Below are positions 14,866 through 22,183 of a stretch of DNA of 29,065 nucleotides, piece by piece. A program made the translations under genes and the position numbers. Within the stretch, counting starts at the first letter, position 1. Each line of letters opens with the position of its first letter. The DNA lies in NCBI GenBank assembly GCA_041859945.1, contig JBFLGC010000032.1:1-29065 (forward strand), written 5' to 3'. The DNA is from Tetragenococcus sp041859945. GTDB taxonomy: Bacteria; Bacillota; Bacilli; Lactobacillales; Enterococcaceae. Under the pieces are notes generated by a model, which was not told the origin of the DNA, ran no database searches, and saw nothing but the letters and a program-made list of their open reading frames with translations.

Positions 14866-14930
14866 AGGAACAACAAACTGATAAAATGAAATCGACAAAA
14901 ACCACAAATCATCAGAAAGGTTGTTCCTCT
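14866..14930 (+). promoter_or_regulatory. ISL3 transposase leader: start-region hairpin and in-frame leader codons
   Basis: AGGAACAAC (14866-14874) pairs perfectly with GTTGTTCCT (14920-14928), which lies between the AGAAAGG ribosome site and the transposase ATG. Between the arms an ATG at 14886 opens an in-frame reading M-K-S-T-K-T-T-N-H leading into the transposase. The layout is the same as in the IS1182 leader at 3272-3336. Confidence 0.65.
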
Positions 14931-16217
14931 ATGGATAAGAATACCAGATTATTGCTCGGACTAACAGATAAACATCTCTCCTTTGGAGAGGATTGGCTTG
15001 AATACAGTCACTCAAAAGGTGTTAAGGCTCAGATCATCAAAGCAACACTTACATATATACCTACACATTGTAGAAACTGTGGCATTAAAAATCAAGGACA
15101 GATCATCAAAAATGGTTACCATTGGACATATACTCAATTACCTGTTTTTAATGGTCGCTTGACATTATTGAAGCTGAAACGTTCACGCTTTCGTTGTCAT
15201 GAGTGTCACTCTACTTTTCACGCTCAAACAGAGTTAGTTGAAGAACATCATCATTTATCGAAGCAGCTCTGTCTCCAAATCATGCTTGATTTAAAGAAAA
15301 ATGTTTCTAGGAAAGAGATTGCCCAAAAACATTTCGTTTCAGACGTGACGGTTCTTCGCTTAATGGAAGAGCTAGCTGCTTCTTATTCTCCAAACTGGCG
15401 ATTTCTTCCAAAAATTCTATGTATTGATGAATTCAAATCAATGAAATCTTGTGAAGGAGCAATGAGTTTTATTTGTGTTAATGGAGAAACCAACAAGATT
15501 CTTGAAGTCCTTGAAGACCGACGGTTAACACACTTAACCCGACACTTTATGCGTTACACAAAAGAAGCTCGAGAAAACGTAAAGTACCTAGTCATGGACA
15601 TGAATGCGAGCTATGATCAATTACTCAAGTCTGTGTTTCCAAATGCCCAACTCGTCACTGACCGATTTCACATTGTCCAACAGATGAATCGAGCGTTAAA
15701 TCAACTGCGGATAAAGACCATGAATGCCTTTCGGCATTCCTCACCGCAAGAACAGAAGCAATACCGTCGACTCAAACGGTATTGGAAGTTACTTCTAAAA
15801 GATTCTACTGAACTTGATAGTCAACATCGTCCCTATCATTCACTGTTCAAACGTCCATTAACTCAAACAGATATTGTCGATGAATTACTCAGCTATGATT
15901 CAACCTTGCGCATTGCTTACGATACTGTTCAATTTCTCAAATATGCCTTTACTCATCGAGACGCCAAGCGGTTCTTTGAAGAACTTGATACGCTAGACCC
16001 TCGATTGCCGTTCTGGTTCAAAAAGAAACTGAGATTCTTCAAGAAGCACAAGCAAGGAATTATCAATGCTTTTTGTTTTTCTTTTTCTAACGGAATTACA
16101 GAAGGATTGAATAACAAGATTAAAGTAATCAAGCGAGTAGCTTATGGGTATCGTAACTTCTATCATTTTCGTTCACGTATTTACATTGTTCAAGGTCTTG
16201 TTTTTTCTCAAGATTAA
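14931..16217 (+). CDS. ISL3-family DDE transposase
   Basis: The 428-residue transposase has an N-terminal zinc-finger region with C-R-N-C and C-H-E-C pairs, then a helix-turn-helix (KEIAQKHFVSDVTVLRLME). In the DDE catalytic domain the acids are probably the Asp in CIDEFKS, an Asp in VMDMNASYDQ or TDRFHIVQ, and the Glu in NGITEGLNNKIK; the last motif with KRVAYGYRN is diagnostic of ISL3. The ATG at 14931 has AGAAAGG upstream at ten bases; an in-frame ATG at 14886 would add 15 residues. The frame is intact. Confidence 0.95.
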   Translation: MDKNTRLLLGLTDKHLSFGEDWLEYSHSKGVKAQIIKATLTYIPTHCRNCGIKNQGQIIKNGYHWTYTQLPVFNGRLTLLKLKRSRFRCHECHSTFHAQTELVEEHHHLSKQLCLQIMLDLKKNVSRKEIAQKHFVSDVTVLRLMEELAASYSPNWRFLPKILCIDEFKSMKSCEGAMSFICVNGETNKILEVLEDRRLTHLTRHFMRYTKEARENVKYLVMDMNASYDQLLKSVFPNAQLVTDRFHIVQQMNRALNQLRIKTMNAFRHSSPQEQKQYRRLKRYWKLLLKDSTELDSQHRPYHSLFKRPLTQTDIVDELLSYDSTLRIAYDTVQFLKYAFTHRDAKRFFEELDTLDPRLPFWFKKKLRFFKKHKQGIINAFCFSFSNGITEGLNNKIKVIKRVAYGYRNFYHFRSRIYIVQGLVFSQD

Positions 16218-16492
16218 AGGGAGGCGCACAACCAATATCTCTGCAGCTATAAAGGTAAATCGGGAATTAGTAGCTGTTAACCAAGTACATGTACAGTTAC
16301 TTTGACTCGATTTAGGAATGGAATTGGCGCTTTTTGCCAAGTGGCTTCCGGCCAGCTGCCCTGATAATTGGCAGAGGTCCTCCTATTTCTAAAAAAGAAC
16401 TTGAAACAAAACCAGAATGTCTCTGATTTTTATTCCAAGTTCTACGATTTTATTCAGTTTTTTGTCCTACCAACACAAATTGACATAGAACC
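16218..16492 (+). other. Non-coding 3' tail of the ISL3 element with three consecutive hairpins
   Basis: About 275 bp inside the element have no ORF. Between about 16322 and 16376 three small hairpins follow one another: TTGGC/GCCAA, TGGC/GCCA and CTGCC/GGCAG. A palindrome GTACATGTAC lies further left. It may encode a structured RNA or simply be spacer. Confidence 0.45.
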
Positions 16493-16501
16493 ATTTTTTT
16501 A

Positions 16502-17350
16502 TTAAACGATTAGTTGTTGACCAATGGTGATCAAATCAGTAGTCAAGCCATTATTGGCCATCAATTGATCAAGGGATATCCCGGCATTTTGTGCAATATC
16601 CCATAAGGTGTCTCCGGCAACGACCGTATAAGTTGAACTCCCACTAAAGGCGACAACCGTCTCGCTAGCTTCAGAGGAGGTTGCTTGATACGAATAGCTC
16701 TCTGTTGCTGAAGGAATGTCATACTGGGTCAATCCATATACTTCGATCAGATAATTTAGTTTTTGTGCATAACTTGGATCTGTTGCATATCTGCCAGTCA
16801 AATAAGCTGTTGCATCGTAAAAACTACTCGTTTGACTTTTCCACGTCCCACCATAATTCGCTTGACCAGTGGTATAATTGATACTTTTCAAAACTGCCGC
16901 ATGGTCTTGCATTGATTCCCAATAAGAATTGTATACACGGAACGGTTCATTCATAGTGACCCATTGCCCATTCAAATATTCCTGTGTTGATAACCAGATG
17001 CTACTTTGTCCATCATAAGCTTTGATTCCAAAGAGATTATAATTAGGTGCACTAGCTAACAGAGACTGACCATTGCCACTTTCCAAAAGAGCTTGAGCAA
17101 TCATTACTGAAGCATAAAGGTCGTTGGCTGCAGCGATTTCTTGAGCACTACCGGCGATTTGGCCAATCAGGATATCTGCACTATTTGTCGACATTTGATA
17201 TTCATCAGCTAAAATCTGTTGCGGACTGATGGTTAAAACAGTTGGCGTACTAACAAGAGTGGCTCCTACAAAAGAAACAGCCATACGTATTTCTTTTTTA
17301 TGCTGTTTTTGAATCGCTGAACGTTTTTCCATTCGAGTTTTATATTCCAT
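16502..17350 (-). CDS. Secreted N-acetylglucosaminidase with one LysM domain (autolysin)
   Basis: This 282-residue secreted wall hydrolase has a basic N-terminus, a hydrophobic export segment (about 23-41) and a likely cleavage near residue 49. A GH73 glucosaminidase domain covers about 60-210, with the probable catalytic Glu90 in IAQALLESGNGQS and the family-typical NYNLFGIKAY. A Ser-rich linker and a single LysM (about 239-282, YTVVAGDTLWDIAQ) for peptidoglycan binding end the protein. Most enterococcal autolysins of this type carry several LysM repeats, so this is a short form. AAAGGAGAG precedes the ATG. The ISL3 element lies directly after the stop and has separated the gene from its terminator. 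A WalR-like site lies upstream. Confidence 0.93.
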   Translation of the reverse strand: MEYKTRMEKRSAIQKQHKKEIRMAVSFVGATLVSTPTVLTISPQQILADEYQMSTNSADILIGQIAGSAQEIAAANDLYASVMIAQALLESGNGQSLLASAPNYNLFGIKAYDGQSSIWLSTQEYLNGQWVTMNEPFRVYNSYWESMQDHAAVLKSINYTTGQANYGGTWKSQTSSFYDATAYLTGRYATDPSYAQKLNYLIEVYGLTQYDIPSATESYSYQATSSEASETVVAFSGSSTYTVVAGDTLWDIAQNAGISLDQLMANNGLTTDLITIGQQLIV

Positions 17351-17462
17351 ATGCTCTCCTTTAAAAATCTTTTAAAAAACTTTTATCTTGTCTAACCGAC
17401 ATTTATAAAAATAGTTTAAAGGATAATTAAGAAAAAGTAAACCTTTTTGTTTGAAATCTTAC

Positions 17463-17479
17463 TGTAACGTTCTTGAAAT
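17463..17479 (+). promoter_or_regulatory. Possible WalR (YycF) box upstream of the autolysin gene
   Basis: TGTAAC, five bases, then TGAAAT gives 11 of 12 matches to the known consensus TGTWAH-N5-TGTWAH, about 113 bp before the autolysin start. WalR commonly controls wall hydrolases. The match is by eye only. Confidence 0.3.
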
Positions 17480-17534
17480 AAATCAAAATTATGCTTATTA
17501 TATCAATGTTTATCGCTATTAGTCTTTTAAAAAA

Positions 17535-17572
17535 CTTAAAAAGAGAATGCTAAATAACACTCTCTTTTTAAG
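17535..17572. terminator. Terminator of tkt
   Basis: CTTAAAAAGAGA pairs with TCTCTTTTTAAG around a 14-base loop, five bases after the transketolase stop. It has T runs on both strands. Confidence 0.85.
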
Positions 17573-17577
17573 CTCTA

Positions 17578-19572
17578 TCATAGATTTTTAAAAGTTTTGA
17601 CGATGTTTTCTACCGTAAAGCCAAATTCCTGTAATACTTTTGGTCCCGGTGCCGAAGCTCCAAAATGATCGATCGCGACTACAGTACCATCAAAGCCTGT
17701 ATACTTATCCCAACCAAATGATGCAGCAGTTTCGATCGCTAGCCGTTTGTTTACCTCCTTAGGTAAGACCGATTCTTTATATCCCTTACTCTGTTCGTCA
17801 AAAAGATCCATACTTGGTAAAGAAACGACCGAGACATCGATATTTTCTGTAGCTAGCTCTTTTTGTGTTTCAACAGCTAAACTGACCTCAGAACCTGTCG
17901 CAATCAAAATCCCTTGTGGTTTCAGACCCTTTTGTGGGGAAACGACATAACCACCTCTTTTGACTCCTTCAGCAGCATGCGTAACCGTTCCTTCTACTAC
18001 GGTCAAGTTTTGTCGACTCAGTACTAAGACTGTTGGCGTATGTTGCGATTTAAGGGCAACTTTCCATGCCTCACGTGTTTCATTGCCATCAGCTGGACGG
18101 ATGACATGTAAATTCGGCATACTACGAAGACTAGACAATTGTTCGACGGGCTCATGAGTCGGACCGTCTTCACCTACAGCTACAGAATCATGAGTCATCA
18201 CATAGATAACTGGCAATTCTTGAATGGCAGCTAAACGTACTGCTGGTCGTAAATAATCCGTAAAGACGAAGAAAGTCCCACCATAGATCCGCGTCCCACC
18301 ATGTAATTGAATACCATTCATTGCCGCTGCCATCGCAAATTCACGCACACCGAACCAAATGTTTTTACCATCATATTGCTCAGGTTCAAAATCTGTTTGA
18401 ACTTTTGCCATGGTATTTGTCGATGCTGACAAATCAGCCGATCCCCCCCAAAGGCTAGGGATAGTTTCAGAAAAAACTTGGATCATTTCTTTACTAGATA
18501 CACGGCTGGCTTGACTAGATCCTGCTTCATAAATAGGTAGCCCTTCATCCCAACCATCAGGAAGTTCATCAGAAAAAGCTGTTTCAAATTGTGCGGCCAA
18601 GTCAGGATAGGCTACTTCATAATTAGCAAATAATGTCTGCCATTTTTCTTCAGAGGTCTTGCCTTTTTCTTTGATTTCACGACTGAACCGCTCCGCAACT
18701 TCTTTAGGAACTGTGAATTCTGGATAGTCCCAGCCATATTGTTTTTTCGCATAAATGACCCCTTCTTGGCCTAAAGGCGCTCCATGAACTGCTGAAGTCC
18801 CCGCTTTAGGGGCCCCAAAGCCGATCGTTGTCTTCACTTCGATCAACGTTGGTTGAGTCGTATTTTCTCGTGCTTTGGTTATTGCTTGGGCGATTTCTTC
18901 CAGGTCATTGCCATCTTTTACCAAAATATGTTCCCAGCCGTACGCTTTAAAGCGATCACCCACGTTCTCGGTAAAGGCTTTTGACGTTGGGCCATCCAAG
19001 GAAATATCGTTTGAGTCATATAAGACGATCAATTTGCCTAGCTTTAGGTGTCCTGCTAATGAAGCAGACTCTTGTGAGACACCTTCCATCAAATCACCAT
19101 CGCCGCATAAAGCATAGGTATAATGATCCATGATCGGATAATTTTCTTTATTGTAATTAGCGGCTAAATGAGCTTCTGCCATTGCCATGCCCACTGCCAT
19201 ACCGATCCCTTGGCCAAGTGGTCCAGTTGTCGCTTCTACGCCATCCGTATGATGAACTTCAGGATGTCCTGGCGTGCGACTATCCCACTGACGAAAACCT
19301 TTCAAATCATCGATCGTCACATCGTAACCGGCGCAGTGCAATAAACTGTATAAAAGTGCTGAGCCATGTCCCGCTGAAAGAACAAAACGATCGCGGTCGA
19401 CCCAATTACGAGAAGTGGCTGGATTGATTTTTAAAAATTTTGTCCAAAGCACATAGGCCATGGGAGCTGCCCCCATAGGTAAACCAGGGTGTCCCGAATT
19501 TGCCTTTTGAACAGCATCCATACTTAGTGTGCGCAAGGTATTTACACCTAATTCATCGATTTTATCAAACAT
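17578..19572 (-). CDS. tkt: Transketolase
   Basis: The 664-residue thiamine-diphosphate enzyme moves two-carbon units between sugar phosphates in the non-oxidative pentose phosphate pathway. The TPP/metal-binding motif GDGDLMEG (157-164) is followed by the downstream metal ligand in SNDISLDG. Substrate-binding His residues are visible in NSGHPGLPMG and GHGSALLYS. The pyrimidine-binding region has the expected EFAMAAAMNG, with the catalytic Glu. The length is standard. AGGAGGCG and a consensus promoter precede it. The neighbour ynzC and nearby lexA repeat the Bacillus order lexA-yneAB-ynzC-tkt, without yneAB. Confidence 0.97.
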   Translation of the reverse strand: MFDKIDELGVNTLRTLSMDAVQKANSGHPGLPMGAAPMAYVLWTKFLKINPATSRNWVDRDRFVLSAGHGSALLYSLLHCAGYDVTIDDLKGFRQWDSRTPGHPEVHHTDGVEATTGPLGQGIGMAVGMAMAEAHLAANYNKENYPIMDHYTYALCGDGDLMEGVSQESASLAGHLKLGKLIVLYDSNDISLDGPTSKAFTENVGDRFKAYGWEHILVKDGNDLEEIAQAITKARENTTQPTLIEVKTTIGFGAPKAGTSAVHGAPLGQEGVIYAKKQYGWDYPEFTVPKEVAERFSREIKEKGKTSEEKWQTLFANYEVAYPDLAAQFETAFSDELPDGWDEGLPIYEAGSSQASRVSSKEMIQVFSETIPSLWGGSADLSASTNTMAKVQTDFEPEQYDGKNIWFGVREFAMAAAMNGIQLHGGTRIYGGTFFVFTDYLRPAVRLAAIQELPVIYVMTHDSVAVGEDGPTHEPVEQLSSLRSMPNLHVIRPADGNETREAWKVALKSQHTPTVLVLSRQNLTVVEGTVTHAAEGVKRGGYVVSPQKGLKPQGILIATGSEVSLAVETQKELATENIDVSVVSLPSMDLFDEQSKGYKESVLPKEVNKRLAIETAASFGWDKYTGFDGTVVAIDHFGASAPGPKVLQEFGFTVENIVKTFKNL

Positions 19573-19606
19573 TCAAACGCCTCCTAATTTTTTACTTCTT
19601 GTCTCT

Positions 19607-19635
19607 ATTATAGAAAATATATAGCTAACTTTCAA
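19607..19635 (-). promoter_or_regulatory. Promoter of tkt
   Basis: On the minus strand TTGAAA (19630-19635), a 17-bp spacer and TATAAT (19607-19612) form a near-consensus sigma-A promoter 34 bp before the tkt start. Confidence 0.8.
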
Positions 19636-19676
19636 TCTTATTTGGAAAGGATTTCATTCATGAAACAAAATACTTT

Positions 19677-19919
19677 TTATTTGCGTCCATGCAAGCCTTT
19701 TTCTTTTTGTATTTTCTTTAATTTTTCTGGAGTGACATCATTACCTTCCAGATCGACAACTTTTAAGCCTTCGATATGGTGTCGCATCCCGCTACGAAAT
19801 TCTTCCAAATATTCTTTTCGTAAAATTTCTTGTTCTCTTTGTTCTTCTTCGGTTAGACCGGTTGCCTTTTTCTTTTTAGCTAGTTCATTGATACGTGCTA
19901 ATTTATCTCGCTCGACCAT
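19677..19919 (-). CDS. ynzC: DUF896 family protein YnzC
   Basis: The 80-residue cytoplasmic protein is a member of the YnzC/YnzC-like DUF896 family: a helical hairpin with ARINELAKKKKATGLTEEE and EYLEEFRSGMRHHIEGLKVVD, followed by a short C-terminal basic end. Members are small, charged and of uncertain function; in Bacillus subtilis the gene lies in the SOS-linked yneA region. AAGGGAG precedes the ATG. The tkt gene downstream has its own promoter. The composite repeat starts 94 bp upstream. Confidence 0.92.
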   Translation of the reverse strand: MVERDKLARINELAKKKKATGLTEEEQREQEILRKEYLEEFRSGMRHHIEGLKVVDLEGNDVTPEKLKKIQKEKGLHGRK

Positions 19920-20012
19920 TTTATCTTGCTCCCTTCACTTTTTTATCTTATCTAATTTAACTCAAAAATACAATCATAACCTCTGAAGTGTTGTATTTTC
20001 TGTCCTGAAAGG

Positions 20013-20528
20013 TTACAATTCACGATCGATTTGAAAGATCGCTACACTACGAGGTAGTCTTGCGCGAGACTCATGGAACCGTTGTGAGCCTAAAGTCTCA
20101 GAACTTTCAAGCTTCAAACTCTCACTAGTCAATAAATTGCCAAGTGAGAGTACCAAGTAGGTACTCCTCATCATCTACTCTGCCTTGCTACGCAAGTCAA
20201 TCGTAGTGATTCAGAACAATTCACATTGAATTCTTGACATGGCAGCAGCGCAAGCCGATCTCTACGTTACGCTAGCTTTAGTTTAAATCTGTATGATCAT
20301 TTTAAAAATAAAATTTTACGTTGTTTGATTCTTACCTGAATGATTTAACCCGTTCGAATGAGTTTCTACTGACTGCTAGCGAAACGAATGTGGCTGCGAC
20401 GTCGCCGTGAAAAAGGAGTCTCCGTTTGAAGCTTAGCAGACTTGAGACTTTAGGCTCAAGTCGGTCCCACGGCAGACAGTAGCAGACACACAGCTAAAGT
20501 ATAGCTCTAGATTGGCCGTGAATTGTAA
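20013..20528 (+). repeat. Dispersed modular repeat, copy B (composite of two inverted monomers)
   Basis: The 516-bp region begins TTACAATTCACG and ends CGTGAATTGTAA. Left monomer on the plus strand: arm with hairpins (20013-20118), hairpin CTCTCACT/AGTGAGAG (20119-20150), module X (about 20151-20227) and a diverged module Y (about 20228-20300). The right part is a second monomer on the minus strand with module Y (about 20303-20420) and an arm (20421-20528, stem GACTTGAG/CTCAAGTC), lacking hairpin and X. Modules match copy D at 5274-5620. No transposase is present. It fills most of the 708-bp gap between ynzC and lexA and ends 30 bp before the SOS box. Confidence 0.85.
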
Positions 20529-20557
20529 GCTTTGCATAAAACTTTTCTTCTTCTCAA

Positions 20558-20571
20558 CGAACATTTGTTTG
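20558..20571. promoter_or_regulatory. LexA-binding SOS box
   Basis: CGAACATTTGTTTG matches the Bacillota SOS box CGAACRNRYGTTYG at all but one position. It overlaps the -35 of the lexA promoter, as expected for autorepression. Confidence 0.85.
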
Positions 20572-20597
20572 AACATTCTCTTATTCTATGATAGAAT
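20569..20597 (+). promoter_or_regulatory. Promoter of lexA
   Basis: TTGAAC (20569-20574), a 17-bp spacer and TAGAAT (20592-20597) lie 30 bp before the TTG start. Confidence 0.7.
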
Positions 20598-20627
20598 AAG
20601 GTTATCAATTGAAAGAAGGTGTTTATT

Positions 20628-21245
20628 TTGACAAGTAATTCCAAAACGAGACAAACGGATATTCTACGATTCATTTACACCCGTGCCAATGAGAAAGGCT
20701 ATCCACCAACGATACGTGAAATAGGAGAAGCAGTCAATCTCTCCTCAACTTCCACTGTTCACGGTCACTTGACACGTCTAGAAAAAAAAGGCTTGATCAA
20801 TCGCGACGCAACAAAACCAAGAGCGCTTGAGCTCACTCCTAAAGGTTTGAAAGAGATCGGTGTCCACCAACAAGGTATCCCACTTTTAGGTGTTGTTACG
20901 GCCGGTGAACCAATTTTAGCTGTAGAAGACGCTACTGATTTCTTTCCAGTTCCGCCCAATCTTTCTTCTAAGGATCAAAATTTATTCATGCTCACGATCC
21001 GTGGCGAAAGCATGATCAACGCTGGTATTTTGGACGGTGATCAAGTCATTGTCCGCAAACAAGATATCGCCCAAGATGGGGATATCGTGATCGCAATGAC
21101 TGACGAAGATGAAGCGACCTGTAAACGATTCTTCAAAGAAAAGGATCACATTCGTTTACAACCTGAAAATAATTACATGGATCCCATCATCTTACCAAAT
21201 ATTAAAATTTTAGGCTTAGTTGTTGGTCTCTATCGCCATTTTTGA
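20628..21245 (+). CDS. lexA: SOS repressor LexA
   Basis: The 205-residue repressor of DNA-damage genes cuts itself when RecA filaments form. The start is taken as TTG at 20628, because GAAAGAAGG lies just before it and overlaps the alternative GTG at 20619; it gives the usual MTSNSKTRQTDIL N-terminus. The winged-helix DNA-binding domain covers residues 1-65, with TSTVHGHL in the recognition helix. The cleavage site is A92-G93 in VVTAGEPI, and the catalytic pair is S128 (RGESM) and K166 (TCKRF). It is autoregulated through the overlapping SOS box. A terminator follows. Confidence 0.96.
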   Translation: MTSNSKTRQTDILRFIYTRANEKGYPPTIREIGEAVNLSSTSTVHGHLTRLEKKGLINRDATKPRALELTPKGLKEIGVHQQGIPLLGVVTAGEPILAVEDATDFFPVPPNLSSKDQNLFMLTIRGESMINAGILDGDQVIVRKQDIAQDGDIVIAMTDEDEATCKRFFKEKDHIRLQPENNYMDPIILPNIKILGLVVGLYRHF

Positions 21246-21263
21246 TACAAGCCTACTAGAGGG

Positions 21264-21306
21264 ATACTAAGATTTTCAAAAGATGCGAAAATCTTAGTAT
21301 TTTTTC
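21264..21306 (+). terminator. Terminator of lexA
   Basis: ATACTAAGATTTTC pairs with GAAAATCTTAGTAT (21264-21300), followed by TTTTTT. Confidence 0.93.
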
Positions 21307-21374
21307 TTTACTTTTCGAACAAAATTTCGTATAATTATTTTACAAACGTTAGTTCGATGAAGGAGTGAAGAAAG

Positions 21375-21605
21375 ATGAAAGCAGTACGTCGCTTTGGGTT
21401 TATCCTTTTAGTCTTAATAGTAGGGATTCTGATCGGTCATATGCAATTGACAACTATTCTTTTGATCGTCTGCCCTCTTTTGGTATTATGGTTGATTCTG
21501 TGGGATGACAAACGTTTTCGTGCAAATGAGCTGCATTCTAGAAGGGCAACTTCCCTTTTCGATGCAGAAATTCATCAAAAAACTAAATATTCTCATTATG
21601 AATAA
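21375..21605 (+). CDS. Small membrane protein of unknown function
   Basis: The 76-residue product has two adjacent hydrophobic segments (about residues 7-22 and 25-43) and a charged C-terminal tail of about 30 residues. The positive residues at the N-terminus (MKAVRR) suggest both ends are cytoplasmic. AAGGAGTG precedes the ATG, and a bidirectional terminator lies directly after the stop, both supporting a real gene. I do not recognise the family. It lies between lexA and apt and need not be related to either. Confidence 0.7.
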   Translation: MKAVRRFGFILLVLIVGILIGHMQLTTILLIVCPLLVLWLILWDDKRFRANELHSRRATSLFDAEIHQKTKYSHYE

Positions 21606-21608
21606 GCT

Positions 21609-21641
21609 AAAAAGAGCTCATCCCATAGGAGAGCTCTTTTT
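21609..21641. terminator. Bidirectional terminator between the small membrane protein and apt
   Basis: AAAAAGAGCTC pairs with GAGCTCTTTTT around an 11-base loop, in the gap between the two convergent genes. Confidence 0.9.
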
Positions 21642-21658
21642 CATCTTTTTTATGCAAA

Positions 21659-22171
21659 TCAATAATCCATCAAAGTCAAAATATCATAGTCAGAAATCAG
21701 GTCGCGCCCGTGAAGATCCCTCAATTCGATCAGAAAAGCACAACCCACAACGATACCACCTAATTTTTCGACCAAATCGATCGTTGCTTTGACCGTTCCA
21801 CCCGTCGCTAGTAAATCGTCGATCACGAGAACTCTTTGACCTGGTTTGATTGCATCAGCATGTAAAGTCAAGGTATCCGTTCCATACTCTTTCTCATAGC
21901 TCACTTCGATGGTTTCACGAGGGAGTTTACCAGGCTTTCTGACCGGGGCAAAACCAACACCAAGTTCATAAGCGACTGGGCAGCCCACGATAAATCCGCG
22001 TGCTTCTGGGCCCACGACCATATCGATATTTTTTTCTTTCGCATATTTGACGATTGCATCTGTGGCAGCACAATAGGCTTTACCATCTGCCATAAGTGGT
22101 GAAATATCGCGGAAAATGATCCCTTTTTCCGGATAATCTGGGATACTAGCGATGTAATCTTTTAAGTTCAT
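21659..22171 (-). CDS. apt: Adenine phosphoribosyltransferase
   Basis: The 170-residue purine-salvage enzyme converts adenine and PRPP to AMP. The PRPP-binding motif VLVIDDLLATGGT (115-127) and GPEARGFIVG (54-63) are complete, and the length is standard. AGGAGG lies at the recJ stop codon, 12 bp before the ATG, so apt is the second gene of a recJ-apt operon, a conserved Bacillota arrangement. Confidence 0.97.
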   Translation of the reverse strand: MNLKDYIASIPDYPEKGIIFRDISPLMADGKAYCAATDAIVKYAKEKNIDMVVGPEARGFIVGCPVAYELGVGFAPVRKPGKLPRETIEVSYEKEYGTDTLTLHADAIKPGQRVLVIDDLLATGGTVKATIDLVEKLGGIVVGCAFLIELRDLHGRDLISDYDILTLMDY

Positions 22172-22183
22172 TTCTTTTTCCTC

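Larger units (their letters stand above)
14787..16492 (+). mobile_element. ISL3-family insertion sequence, complete
   Basis: The element is 1706 bp. The left end GGGTCTAT...TTTGTGTTGGT and the complement of the right end GGTTCTAT...TTTGTGTTGGT are imperfect inverted repeats of about 25 bp. The 8-bp direct repeat ATTTTTTT (14779-14786 and 16493-16500) is the size typical of the ISL3 family. One intact transposase gene is carried, with an unusually long 275-bp non-coding tail. The perfect duplication suggests recent movement. Confidence 0.95.
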
